Source: Spirochaetales bacterium (GTDB taxonomy: Bacteria > Spirochaetota > Spirochaetia > SZUA-6 > RPPD01). Taken from it: 64,000 nt of DNA. Both the position numbers and the translations under genes were made by a program. Below, piece after piece: positions 25,891 through 34,879 of this stretch (positions are counted from its first letter, which is position 1; every line of letters starts with the position of its first letter). The notes under the pieces are model-generated. The model did not search any database, had not been told where the DNA came from, and saw only the letters and a list, made by a program, of their open reading frames with translations. The stretch is taken from the NCBI GenBank assembly GCA_016930675.1, contig JAFGGG010000004.1:1-64000 (forward strand), written 5' to 3'.

Positions 25891-26385
25891 ATGAAACAAA
25901 TTCTCTTATGCATGCTCGTATGCGGTTTAAGCTTTATGCTCTGCTGGGGCGGTTCCGACGAAAGCCTGCGCATTAATGATGTGTGGGAATATAAAATTAT
26001 CATTACCAATCCGGGAACAAAAAGTGAAGGAAGGCTGGGGCTGCTGCTTTATAAAGGAACAGATATCGGTGGTTACTTTGAGACTGTTATTATCGGAACG
26101 TATAAATTTTTTTACTGCATTTCCGAACGCCCCTGGGACGATGCGGGTTATTTCCAGGTTGGCGATTTTACTGCTTCAAATACTGAAATTGAACAAAGCA
26201 TCCAACCTGCCGAATTGGAAAAGGGGTGGTATTCCGCTTCTTACTCGGATCGTAAAAAGAATACCCCCGCGCATTGGGTGTTTGTAACCCGGGGAGATAA
26301 AAATCTGTTCATTACTCCGGATAAATTGAGTCAGCTTAAAAGCGAACTTAAATTACAGCCATTGAGTTTATGGAAGGTAGAATAG
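25891..26385 (+). CDS. secreted protein of unknown function
   Basis: A 164-residue protein. The signal peptide is about residues 1-20, with a possible relaxed lipobox at FMLC (Cys18). The mature part is rich in beta-strand patterns with many aromatic residues (WEYKIIITNPG, GGYFETVIIGTYKFFYCI, HWVFVTRGDKNLFITPD). I do not recognise the family. It lies behind the methyltransferase terminator, so it has its own promoter. No ribosome binding site of note. Confidence 0.65.
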   Translation: MKQILLCMLVCGLSFMLCWGGSDESLRINDVWEYKIIITNPGTKSEGRLGLLLYKGTDIGGYFETVIIGTYKFFYCISERPWDDAGYFQVGDFTASNTEIEQSIQPAELEKGWYSASYSDRKKNTPAHWVFVTRGDKNLFITPDKLSQLKSELKLQPLSLWKVE

Positions 26386-26521
26386 CCAACACAAGGAATG
26401 CTGCAATCATTATTTTTCTCATGCTATTTCCGCTCATAAATAAAGGATCAAAATGTTACTGTTGTGAATATGAAAGTATAGTCAAAACCTTTGAACATTG
26501 CTAATAATACTGGAGTCAATT

Positions 26522-27814
26522 TTATAATATAATCCGGATTAGTATAAAGAGACTCAGCGCGCCTGCCGCTACTACGGCGGCAGGTTTTAAAAGCTCTACG
26601 ATGCTTTTAATGAGATTGGTTTTGAAATATTCATTGGTTACCAGATGACAAACATGCAGGGGAGAGAGCATCATTCCCATATACCCGAAAGCATAGGCAA
26701 TTACCGTATACGCCATCAAGGTGGGTAGCGGCGGATCTGCTCCCAGTAAATTGATGACTATGGGAAAACTTGCTCCCACAAAACCCACGGCAATCCCTGT
26801 AGTAAGACCGGTGATAAAGGGAATAAGGATGATGACAATAAACACCGGAATGGAAAGTGCCGCTAATTCAGCGTTAATATGATCGGTGAGCAGTATGCCG
26901 TCAGCTAATCTGGCTTTGATAAACGCACCGTAGACGAGTATGAGGGCCACCACCAGAGCCAGTTTATAGCTGTTCAAGGAGGAAATAATCTTGACAATTT
27001 TTTTCAAGCTTAAGGGTCGTATCAGTTGGAGGAAAACCTGCGCCGCGCCGATCGCAATCATCATGGACAGATATTTGCTAACCTCTTTTAAGCCGGGGAA
27101 AGCTACTTGGATTAAAAAGTAAACACAAATTACGATCTGGATGGGAGCAATGAGCATGCCGAATCGTAAGCTTGCTGTGGAATGTGGTTGTTTTTTAGTT
27201 TGTTTCTTAATTTTTAACGGCCGTAGAAGAAAAAAATATCCTCCCAAAATAGAGAACAGACTCAAAGGAAGCTGCAGCAGCATGAACTGCCAGATCTCCA
27301 AGCCTGTAATACTTATCGCCAACAGTACTCCCGGATAAAGCGGCCACCAGTATTCCCAAATGTGGCGAAACCAATAGTTTATTTTTGTTTTATCGAGATC
27401 GGCGACCTCATTTGAAGAATCCACATCCTTAACCATGGGCGCTGAAAACAGTGCGCCGCCCGGCATGGGCAGCAGACCGATTAATGCGGGCAATACGGCC
27501 AGAGAATATTTCTTGGGCAGAGTACGGCTTACCGCGCCTACCAGATCCTGCATTACACCTGTCTGCTTCATCTGAGTGCTGAGCCAGATTACCTGCAGAA
27601 TAACTATAAGTAACAACAGGTTGTCTGGCGCTGAAAACTGCAGCCAGCTGATATTTAGAATCTGTTGCACAGTATGTCCCGACCAAAAGGAAAGAACAAG
27701 GATTCCCGCCAGTAAAGCGATGATGAGATTTTTAACGTAACGATAGATGACTAGAATAAGCGTAAGCGTCAGCAGGATACGAATTATATACGGTGCTTGT
27801 AGAATAAAATCCAT
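26522..27814 (-). CDS. DUF401-family membrane transporter
   Basis: A 430-residue membrane protein with about ten to twelve hydrophobic segments. The diagnostic DUF401 blocks are LPALIGLLPMPGGALFSAPMV near residue 108 and NYWFRHIWEYWWPLYPGV near 145, with TGIAVGFVGASFPIV near 340 and MGMMLSPLHVCHLV near 390. The family belongs to the ion-transporter superfamily, and its substrate is not established. It lies 15 bp after the kinase-like gene on the same strand, so they may be co-transcribed. Confidence 0.88.
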   Translation of the reverse strand: MDFILQAPYIIRILLTLTLILVIYRYVKNLIIALLAGILVLSFWSGHTVQQILNISWLQFSAPDNLLLLIVILQVIWLSTQMKQTGVMQDLVGAVSRTLPKKYSLAVLPALIGLLPMPGGALFSAPMVKDVDSSNEVADLDKTKINYWFRHIWEYWWPLYPGVLLAISITGLEIWQFMLLQLPLSLFSILGGYFFLLRPLKIKKQTKKQPHSTASLRFGMLIAPIQIVICVYFLIQVAFPGLKEVSKYLSMMIAIGAAQVFLQLIRPLSLKKIVKIISSLNSYKLALVVALILVYGAFIKARLADGILLTDHINAELAALSIPVFIVIILIPFITGLTTGIAVGFVGASFPIVINLLGADPPLPTLMAYTVIAYAFGYMGMMLSPLHVCHLVTNEYFKTNLIKSIVELLKPAAVVAAGALSLFILIRIIL

Positions 27815-27829
27815 AATGAATCATTTCTG

Positions 27830-29212
27830 TTATTGAGCTTTGGCTGAGATTTTTTCTTCCTCAAGCCGGAGTCTTTTAAAAATAACCCAGTCTTCTCCGT
27901 CCTGTTTTAAGTAGAGCAATTCTTTAATCCGAAAGCCTTGCGGATTAAATGAAAGCTCTTGGTAATCTTCCGGGAGTTGCGCCGGTATCCATTTGGAAAA
28001 AGAAACCTGAAAAACAGGATGAGGGATATCCTCTTCCTGAGTAATGGTGAGGTCGGTTATACCGTATACAAACTGGCCTAACGCGATAGCCGGTTTTCCC
28101 AATCTGTCCCATTCGCTGGCGGGGATATATGTACTGTATCCAAGGGAGAGCTGTTGGCGCGTGTTGACATAAAGACGGTTGATTTCCTCCAGTTCCTGGC
28201 CGCCTGCCTGGTCAACCACACAGTCCTCCATGAGTCTCGGATCCAGTTTGTTCACGCTGCTGTAAAAAGCTTCCACAACCTCTGCCGGAGAAAATCCTTT
28301 GGTTAAGCGGGGTTTGAAAAAACCGGAAACATAGTAACCGGTTACCAGCAGAGCGGCGATTGCAATGAGTGACGTAATAAGAATAGTTCTTCCCTGTCGT
28401 TCGAAAAAAAGATGTGACCGGAAACGTTTTCCGCTTTTATCAGCCTGACTTTTAGCCTGCTCTAAAATAGCCGCTTTTTCCTGTTCGGAGATCTGTTTTG
28501 TAACTCCTTCTTTACTGTATTTCTTAAACATCTTCACCCAATCGGCGAGAGAAAGATTATAGGAAAACTGTTCACTGAAAAAGGTTTTAAAAAAATCCGC
28601 CAGTTCCGGTTTTAAGGACGGACAGGAGAGGATGGGGGAGACGGTTGTAAACGCTCTCATTTTAGCGTTTATCTCTTCCACGGAGGAGCCCTGATATGGG
28701 AAAACACCCGCTGTAATTCTAAAAAAAAGGCTCCCTAAACTGAAGGATAGTTTTGATCTTTGGTCCTGAAGATAAGGGTTGTTGAATGGTGAATAAACCG
28801 AAAATCTATAAGATTCCGGATTGAACTCCCTTGCTTTTCTGACAATATCGGGAGGAAGGAAGAGGATCTCGTTGTTCTCTAAAAAATAAACCGTATCCAG
28901 CTGAAGTTCAAAAGGAGTTGAGCTGTGCTCCAAGAGCTTCTCGCAGGCCTTTGTTAACAGCACCATGGAAGTGAAAGCCCGCTCGGCCGGTAAAACCAGG
29001 ATATCGGCAAGGCTTATGCCCGGGGCAACGGGTCCGGAAACGTAGAATTTATTGTCGCGGCTTGAAAATCCGGAAAAATACCATTCTTTGATTGTTTCGC
29101 GACCTACAATCCAGCCCGGAGAGTTTTTTAGATCCACTAATTTCTTAAAATTGAGAATGTTTCTCCCTACGTCGATCTGGAGCTCTACTGTGAAATCAAG
29201 ATTTTTGTTCAT
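27830..29212 (-). CDS. membrane-anchored degenerate protein kinase-like protein
   Basis: About 460 residues. The N-terminal ~260 residues have the spacing of a eukaryotic-type kinase domain: a VLLTKACEKLLEHS helix, QLDTVYFLENNEILFLPPDIV where the catalytic/DFG region would be, and SLGSLFFRITAGVFPYQG as the F-helix. No HRD or DFG residues are visible, so it looks like a pseudokinase. A membrane segment (~275-297) follows, then a ~160-residue extracytoplasmic domain that may be NTF2-like (AEVVEAFYSSVNKLD). The ATG at 29212 is preferred to an upstream in-frame TTG; no ribosome binding site supports either. Family call is tentative. Confidence 0.6.
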   Translation of the reverse strand: MNKNLDFTVELQIDVGRNILNFKKLVDLKNSPGWIVGRETIKEWYFSGFSSRDNKFYVSGPVAPGISLADILVLPAERAFTSMVLLTKACEKLLEHSSTPFELQLDTVYFLENNEILFLPPDIVRKAREFNPESYRFSVYSPFNNPYLQDQRSKLSFSLGSLFFRITAGVFPYQGSSVEEINAKMRAFTTVSPILSCPSLKPELADFFKTFFSEQFSYNLSLADWVKMFKKYSKEGVTKQISEQEKAAILEQAKSQADKSGKRFRSHLFFERQGRTILITSLIAIAALLVTGYYVSGFFKPRLTKGFSPAEVVEAFYSSVNKLDPRLMEDCVVDQAGGQELEEINRLYVNTRQQLSLGYSTYIPASEWDRLGKPAIALGQFVYGITDLTITQEEDIPHPVFQVSFSKWIPAQLPEDYQELSFNPQGFRIKELLYLKQDGEDWVIFKRLRLEEEKISAKAQ

Positions 29213-29309
29213 ACGAATTAGAACATACTTAATTTCTTTGCTCTTGGTCAATAGCTTTCATTCATATTGATTAATCCCTGTCTGTGCTTTATAGTTAAAC
29301 ACAACTAGT

Positions 29310-30299
29310 ATGAAGCGTATCTATTTTTTATTTCTGTTATCTGTTGTTATTGTCTCTTCAATGTCCGCCCAGCATGCCACTTATCTGCCCGATCGAGCAC
29401 CGGAAATAAATGCAGGCTGGCTGCGTTTGGATATAGCGGTTGAATCAGGAGTACTCTTCGGCATGCTCTATGAATATGTTTTCATTGATTTTGAAAGTGA
29501 CGATAAATACGATGATATGTTGAGCCGCTTGGACTGGCAGCTGAATCCTTTATTTTATGCGGGTGTTACGGTGCAGGCTGAAATGTGGGAGCAGCTGGTT
29601 GTGGGCCTGGGTTTTTGGCTGGGTGTTCCTCTGCCATTGGGTTATATGGAAGATCGAGACTGGGGTAACGGTGGCGGCTATACGGGCAATCTCGAGATAT
29701 TTTCCCATCACGACAATATGCTGCTTAATGCTGTTTTCGCGGATATTAATGCGGGTTATAATCTGGTCAAGGATTCCACCTTGGTATTCACTCCGCTTAT
29801 AGGATTTACTATCAAGCATGTACTGATGTCCGGCAGAGATGGTTACCAGGAACAGCCGCCCGGGACTTTGGTTCAGACATTCGATGAAGAATTGATAACA
29901 TACGAACAAAATTACTATATCTGTTATATAGGTGCACAGGTTTGTTGGACTCCCCATCCGCTGTTAAGTCTCCAACTTTTTTGCTGTTACAGCCCTTTGG
30001 TATTCGCGTATAATGTGGACAGGCATTTGCACCCGTCGGTGGCTGCCGAATATTTAGACCTGCCTGAATTCGGGCATTATATACATGTAAATCCGGTTGT
30101 ATTCATACACATATTAAAGGATGTAAGTATAAAAGCGCAGGGCAGTCTGACCTATGTCCCCGAGTTCAAAGGAAAAATCTACACAAGACCTTTAAGCGGC
30201 GGATCATTTCTGTATATAACCGACCATAAGGGCGGGGCAAGCATGCTTGCGTGGGGAATGAATATCGCGTGCGTGGTGCATCTGGCGGACATTGAGTAA
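29310..30299 (+). CDS. omptin-like outer membrane protein
   Basis: A 329-residue protein with a signal peptide (residues 1-20) and a beta-barrel pattern. Segments match the omptin protease fold: YEYVF, a SRLDWQLNPLFYAGV strand, and MEDRDW near residue 112, which carries the Asp-x-Asp pair of omptins (OmpT Asp83/Asp85), then TGNLEIFSHHDN. In the region of the second catalytic pair (Asp-x-His in OmpT) I see FDEELITYEQN with no histidine, so protease activity is doubtful. Divergent from the kinase-like gene by under 100 bp. Confidence 0.6.
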   Translation: MKRIYFLFLLSVVIVSSMSAQHATYLPDRAPEINAGWLRLDIAVESGVLFGMLYEYVFIDFESDDKYDDMLSRLDWQLNPLFYAGVTVQAEMWEQLVVGLGFWLGVPLPLGYMEDRDWGNGGGYTGNLEIFSHHDNMLLNAVFADINAGYNLVKDSTLVFTPLIGFTIKHVLMSGRDGYQEQPPGTLVQTFDEELITYEQNYYICYIGAQVCWTPHPLLSLQLFCCYSPLVFAYNVDRHLHPSVAAEYLDLPEFGHYIHVNPVVFIHILKDVSIKAQGSLTYVPEFKGKIYTRPLSGGSFLYITDHKGGASMLAWGMNIACVVHLADIE

Positions 30300-30426
30300 T
30301 ACCCCGCTTGCCGCAAATATATAAATCGATTATTATTAAATAAGAGAGTTTGATTCCGAAAAAGCCACCGCCTATGGTGGTGGGAGGTTGATTCATATTG
30401 GTACAAGAAGTGTGTAAGGAGACTGC

Positions 30427-31716
30427 ATTATAGAAGAAAAAACCATTCTTGTGGGGGCTGCCTGGTGCAACGGGTCGGGAAAACAATCGTTTGAGTCTTC
30501 GTTGGACGAGCTGGCCGCCCTGGCTTCTACAGCAGGACTTTCTGTAATCGGACGCACCCGCCAAAGACTGTCGGAGCCGAATCCCGCCACTTTCATAGGC
30601 CGTGGGAAAGTAGCTGAAATTAAACTCAGTGCCTGTAATCAAGGGGTAGGTACCGTTATCTTTGACGATGAGCTTACTCCCGCTCAGCAGCGTAACCTGG
30701 AAAATATTTTCGGCGAAGATATAAAGGTATTGGATCGAACGGCACTTATCCTGGATATTTTTGCCCAGCATGCTCATACACGTGAAGGTCAGATTCAGGT
30801 AGAGCTCGCCCAATATGAATACCGGCTGCCCAGGTTGACCAGGATGTGGGTGCACCTGGCACGACAGGCCGGAGGCAGATCGGCCGGGGCTCAGGGCGGT
30901 GTTGGTCTGCGCGGTCCGGGTGAAACCCAGCTTGAAGTGGACCGGCGTCAGATTAATAAAAAAATCTCGCAACTAAAAAAAGAGCTGGAACAGGTTAGAC
31001 AGGAACGCAGGCAGCATCGCGCGCGCCGCAGGAGAAGCGGTTTCAAAGTGATTGCTTTGGCGGGCTATACCAATGCAGGGAAAAGCTCATTGCTTAACGC
31101 TTTCTGCAATGCCGGAGTACTGGTAGAAGACATGCTCTTTGCCACTTTGGATCCCACTACCCGCAGGGTAAAGCTGCCTCACGGCAGAAAGATGCTAGTT
31201 ACCGATACGGTAGGATTCATTAAGAAACTTCCCCACCACCTGGTTGCGTCTTTCAGGGCCACCTTTGAAGGCATAAGCGAAGCGGATGTGATTTTGCATG
31301 TAGCGGATATTGCGCATGCCCAGGTGCAGTCTCAAATCTCCATTGTAGAGCAAACACTTAAAGACCAGGGCTCATGCGACAAACCCACTCTGCTTGTCTG
31401 GAATAAGATTGATCTGTTACCAGAAGCAGTCAGAGAGGGTTTGCTTAACGACCCCAGTATTATTGCCGTCAGTTCCAAGACAGGATTGGGAATTCCCGGC
31501 CTGCTCAAGCGCATTGAGGATCTGTTGAATCAGGAGTTGTGTTTGATTGAGATGGAGCTCCCCTATACTCACTGGGAACTGTTACATGCCGTGTACGAAC
31601 TGGGCACGGTATCTTCCATAAGGCATGGTGACGATAAAGCCCGGGTCAGGGCGTACGTTCCCGATCTGCTGCTGCCGTTGGTGAAACCGTACCAGTCCTT
31701 AGCCCGCGTGCAATAA
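30427..31716 (+). CDS. hflX: GTPase HflX
   Basis: A ~429-residue GTPase. The N-terminal domain has FIGRGKVAEI near residue 53. The linker has GGVGLRGPGETQLEVDRR near 160, then a long helix. The G domain has G1 GYTNAGKSSLLNAF, G3 DTVGFIKKLPHHL and G4 NKID. HflX splits stalled or hibernating ribosomes. The coding frame reaches back to a TAA at 30415-30417. AAGGAG (30416-30421) is placed 5 bases before ATT (30427) and 8 before ATA (30430). No ATG, GTG or TTG exists until GTG at 30451, which would cut the first beta strand. A non-AUG start is therefore likely. Confidence 0.9.
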   Translation: MIEEKTILVGAAWCNGSGKQSFESSLDELAALASTAGLSVIGRTRQRLSEPNPATFIGRGKVAEIKLSACNQGVGTVIFDDELTPAQQRNLENIFGEDIKVLDRTALILDIFAQHAHTREGQIQVELAQYEYRLPRLTRMWVHLARQAGGRSAGAQGGVGLRGPGETQLEVDRRQINKKISQLKKELEQVRQERRQHRARRRRSGFKVIALAGYTNAGKSSLLNAFCNAGVLVEDMLFATLDPTTRRVKLPHGRKMLVTDTVGFIKKLPHHLVASFRATFEGISEADVILHVADIAHAQVQSQISIVEQTLKDQGSCDKPTLLVWNKIDLLPEAVREGLLNDPSIIAVSSKTGLGIPGLLKRIEDLLNQELCLIEMELPYTHWELLHAVYELGTVSSIRHGDDKARVRAYVPDLLLPLVKPYQSLARVQ

Positions 31717-31771
31717 AAACAATTTCTTAAGCATAGCCATTGACTTTGGTTTTATCTCTTCAGTATCTTAA

Positions 31772-32710
31772 ATGGATATGGATACAAAAATTGTTGTTCA
31801 CGTGAAGCATGCATATAAAACCTATGATTCGCTTAAAGCGGTTGATGATTTAAGTTTTTCGGTGCCCCAAGGCCAATGTTTCGCTTTTTTGGGACCGAAC
31901 GGTGCCGGTAAAACAACAATGATGAAAATGCTTTATGCCAAGGCAGAGCGAGACCGTCATCCGGATACTGTGGTAAAGGTCTTCGGATATGATCCGGTCC
32001 ATGATGAGCTGGCGATTAAGAATGTGGCGGGAGTGGTGCCGCAGGAAGATAATCTGGATGTGGAACTGAATGTGGTTCAGAACCTGAAAATTTTTTCCAA
32101 ATTCTACCATATGCCTTCCCGCTACGCGGAGAAACGGATTAATGAGCTGTTGGACTTCATGGAATTAAGCGAAAAGAAAAAGGCTCCGATACGCGAGCTT
32201 TCGGGTGGCATGAAGCGAAGATTGATTATCGCCCGTGCGCTTTTAAACGAGCCAAAACTGCTCATCTTGGACGAGCCCACCACGGGACTTGATCCGCAGG
32301 TACGACAGCTTATCTGGGACAAGATTCGCAGTCTGCAAAAAAATAAAGTAACGGTACTGCTTACCACGCATTATATGGAAGAGGCCTACCAGCTCGCCGC
32401 TAATATTCTTATTATTGATAAAGGGAAAAAGGTACTCGAAGGTAATCCGCAGGGTCTGCTGGAGGAGTATATCGAGTCCCATGTGCTGGAGGTTCTTGAT
32501 AAAGAAAAATTCACGGCTTTACCCGAGTCCTTAGCCAAAAAAGTACGCAGAGAGGAATCGGGAGAGCGGATACTCTTTTACAGTGAAGATCCGAAAGTAA
32601 TCCACACAATCGCGGACAAGCTTGCCAAGGGCAGCTTTTATATTCGAGAGACTAACCTTGAAGATTTGTTTTTAAAAATTACCGGGAGAAAACTGCATGC
32701 AACACAATAA
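31772..32710 (+). CDS. ABC transporter ATP-binding protein, NodI/NatA-like
   Basis: A 312-residue ATPase. Walker A is GPNGAGKTT near residue 47, the signature LSGGMKRR, Walker B LLILDEPTTGLDPQ and the switch His TTHYMEEA. The tail ends NLEDLFLKITGRKL as in DrrA/NodI-type exporters. It overlaps the following permease gene by 14 bp. Together they make a two-gene exporter of unknown substrate, separate from the TetR-controlled system. Confidence 0.9.
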   Translation: MDMDTKIVVHVKHAYKTYDSLKAVDDLSFSVPQGQCFAFLGPNGAGKTTMMKMLYAKAERDRHPDTVVKVFGYDPVHDELAIKNVAGVVPQEDNLDVELNVVQNLKIFSKFYHMPSRYAEKRINELLDFMELSEKKKAPIRELSGGMKRRLIIARALLNEPKLLILDEPTTGLDPQVRQLIWDKIRSLQKNKVTVLLTTHYMEEAYQLAANILIIDKGKKVLEGNPQGLLEEYIESHVLEVLDKEKFTALPESLAKKVRREESGERILFYSEDPKVIHTIADKLAKGSFYIRETNLEDLFLKITGRKLHATQ

Positions 32711-33542
32711 ATCACTCTATCCCCCATTGTTAGTAAGAATCGGCAGTGTCTGGTTTCGGCATATGCGTGTGTACTCAAAAAATCTGATCAGCAACGGTCT
32801 GCCTCCCTTTTTAGAGCCGCTGATATTTTTAGCAGGTATAGGTCTGGGGTTGGGCTTGGATTTGGGCAGTATCTACGGTATACCCTATCCGCTCTTTTTG
32901 GCGGGCGGCCTGTTTATGACAGCCTCAATGTTCACCGCTGCCTTTGAGTGCTCATTCGGCACCTTTATTCGTCTTGAATTCGATAAAGTATATGACGGCA
33001 TGCTGGCGGCACCGGTTTCGGCCAATAATGTGCTGATCGGAGAAATCCTTTGGGCCGGAAGCAAGGGTTTTTTCTTCACTTTCTGCGTGCTTATTGTAAT
33101 GTCCGGAGCCCTCTTGCTCCTGTCGGTTGAAAATATGTTCAGCAGCCTGTTTATTGTTTTCATTCCGCTTCTCGGTTTCATCAACGGCGTCATGTTCGGT
33201 GCTTTTTCACTTTTAATCACTTCATTCGTAAAGAATATCAATCATTTCAACTTCTACTTTACCGGATTTCTTTCCCCCATGTTCTTCTTTTCTGGTGTGG
33301 TATTTCCCGTTCATAACCTGCCTCCCGTACTTAAAGAACTGGCGGAGATTTTTCCCTTAACTCATACCGTGCGTATCAGCAGGGTCCTCTGCCTGCACGG
33401 CCTGCGTGGCAAGTATCCCGGCATGGACGCCGCTTATCTGCTGCGGCCGGAATTGCTGTTGGATGCACTCTATCTTATTGTATTCGTTGTTGTTATTTCC
33501 TATCTGGCTATAACACGGCTTAAAAAACGCCTAATCGATTGA
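32697..33542 (+). CDS. ABC-2 type permease, NodJ-like
   Basis: A 281-residue membrane protein with six hydrophobic segments. Features are LISNGLPPFLEPLIFLAGIGLGLG near residue 28, SMFTAAFECSFGTFIRLE near 80 and a C-terminal MFFFSGVVFPVHNLP block near 200, all typical of NodJ/DrrB-type exporters. It is coupled to the upstream ATPase and overlaps the convergent orphan ATPase gene by 12 bp. Confidence 0.88.
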   Translation: MQHNKSLYPPLLVRIGSVWFRHMRVYSKNLISNGLPPFLEPLIFLAGIGLGLGLDLGSIYGIPYPLFLAGGLFMTASMFTAAFECSFGTFIRLEFDKVYDGMLAAPVSANNVLIGEILWAGSKGFFFTFCVLIVMSGALLLLSVENMFSSLFIVFIPLLGFINGVMFGAFSLLITSFVKNINHFNFYFTGFLSPMFFFSGVVFPVHNLPPVLKELAEIFPLTHTVRISRVLCLHGLRGKYPGMDAAYLLRPELLLDALYLIVFVVVISYLAITRLKKRLID

Positions 33543-34334
33543 CGGCAGGTCTGATTGTTTGGTTCGTTCTTGATCTATTTTTATCAGCGCATCTCTGAAT
33601 AATAGTTCTTTAGCCTTAAGCATGGGAAAGGGAACTTCATAGGCTTTTTCTATTATTTCGGGTTTAAACAGCTCTTCAGTCTGACCTACGACCGGAGGTT
33701 TGTTTTTATAGAACAGCACGATATAATCGGAATATTTTTTAGTCAGGTCCAGCTCATGTAATGAATAGTAAATATTGAGCTGCTGCCGCTTGGCGTAATC
33801 ATAGATATACTCCAGGGCTCTGTGCTTCTGGTATTCTTCCAAGGCGAAGATAGGTTCATCCATCATGATGGCCGGCGTTCCGTATAGCAGACTAAATGCC
33901 AGGATGACCCGCTGCAGCTCGCCTTTGCTGATATCCTGGGTGCGTTTGTTTAGCGTTTTGGAAAGTTCGAATGTCTGGATAAGTTCGTGAATAAAATCGG
34001 CGGTTTGTTTTGTGTGGTATCCGTTTTCATATACGAATTCCAAGAGCGTGCCTATATTCTCTTGAGTCTCAAATTCCATGTTTTGGTAAATAAAGGCCGC
34101 ATGGCTGTCACGCTCTTTCTCGTCCTTGAACTCGCTTGTATCTTTGTTGCCTAAAATCACTTTTCCCGTGTTGGGAAGCAGACGTCCGCCTCCTAAAAGC
34201 AGCATACTGCTTTTCCCGGTGCCGTTCTGCCCGACAAGAGAAACCACCCCGTCCGGAAGACTTAAAGTCAAGTTATTAAATACAGCCGGTTCATCATTAT
34301 GATAGGAAAAGGATACGTTATTGAATTCAATCAT
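33531..34334 (-). CDS. orphan ABC ATPase
   Basis: A 267-residue ATPase. Walker A is GQNGTGKSS near residue 36, the signature the variant ISKGELQRV near 140 and Walker B AIMMDEPIFALEE. The switch His is in YYSLHELDLTKKY. No permease or binding protein is adjacent, and the neighbours are a complete exporter (convergent) and a MarR cassette (divergent). The C-terminal ~50 residues are not family standard. It could energise an unlinked importer or act without a membrane partner. Confidence 0.8.
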   Translation of the reverse strand: MIEFNNVSFSYHNDEPAVFNNLTLSLPDGVVSLVGQNGTGKSSMLLLGGGRLLPNTGKVILGNKDTSEFKDEKERDSHAAFIYQNMEFETQENIGTLLEFVYENGYHTKQTADFIHELIQTFELSKTLNKRTQDISKGELQRVILAFSLLYGTPAIMMDEPIFALEEYQKHRALEYIYDYAKRQQLNIYYSLHELDLTKKYSDYIVLFYKNKPPVVGQTEELFKPEIIEKAYEVPFPMLKAKELLFRDALIKIDQERTKQSDLPSID

Positions 34335-34403
34335 GGATAGGTATTGTATCGTAAAAAAGCAGGCAATAAAAGATGATCTGGTTACTTTTTTTATTGGATT
34401 CTA

Positions 34404-34432
34404 TTGACATTAGTTTGACATCAAACTATATT
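34404..34432 (+). promoter_or_regulatory. marR promoter with operator in the spacer
   Basis: TTGACA (34404-34409) and TATATT (34427-34432) are 17 bases apart. The spacer is filled by the MarR palindrome at 34411-34428. The expected transcription start, about 7 bases past the -10 element, coincides with the marR ATG at 34439, so the transcript may be leaderless. Confidence 0.75.
34411..34428 (+). promoter_or_regulatory. MarR operator 1
   Basis: TAGTTTGA-CA-TCAAACTA is a perfect 18-bp palindrome lying between the -35 and -10 elements of the marR promoter. A second copy with the same arms is at 34880-34897. Confidence 0.85.
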
Positions 34433-34438
34433 ACAGAA

Positions 34439-34867
34439 ATGAATAAACCAAGGCCGCCGGATGCGGTGATCAGTGTGATGAGTAAAAAGCTGCGTTCCGT
34501 TTATGCTTTAATCAGGTCTGAATTGGAAGTACGCGGGTTGCAGGCTTTGGATATATCCCACGGTGATCTTATGTTTGTGCTTATACACAGCGGGCCTCAA
34601 GCCATGAAAGAGCTGTCCAGAAGAATCGACCGTGATAAATCCACGGTTACCAGTCTGGTCGACAAGCTGGAGGGTCTTGGCTTTGTTAAACGATCTGATG
34701 ATCCCGCGGATAGACGAGCTTCCATAATCGGTTTGACACAAAAGGGAGAGGAGCTCAAACATGAGTTTAATAAAATCTCCAGGATTGCCTTGGAGCGTTT
34801 TTGGCATGGAATTCCGCAGCATGAACGGATTACATTTATGGAGATTTTGAGTCGGATTTCCATATAA
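34439..34867 (+). CDS. MarR-family transcriptional regulator
   Basis: A 142-residue winged-helix regulator. The recognition region is MKELSRRIDRDKSTVTSLVD near residue 58, followed by the wing RSDDPADRRASIIGLTQKG. The start at ATG 34439 gives the normal family length; the upstream in-frame extension lies in the promoter. No ribosome binding site precedes it, fitting a leaderless mRNA. It should repress itself and the following gene, each of which carries the same operator. Confidence 0.9.
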   Translation: MNKPRPPDAVISVMSKKLRSVYALIRSELEVRGLQALDISHGDLMFVLIHSGPQAMKELSRRIDRDKSTVTSLVDKLEGLGFVKRSDDPADRRASIIGLTQKGEELKHEFNKISRIALERFWHGIPQHERITFMEILSRISI

Positions 34868-34879
34868 TTTTTTGTTAAA

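Noticed and set aside
26370-26504. 44-codon frame with a hydrophobic stretch and CYCC motif after the 25891 gene
   Set aside because: It overlaps the end of that gene, has no ribosome binding site, and no family is recognised. It cannot be told from chance.
30365-30380. CCACC/GGTGG hairpin before hflX
   Set aside because: Only five base pairs, no T-run, and too far from the ribosome binding site to suggest a function.
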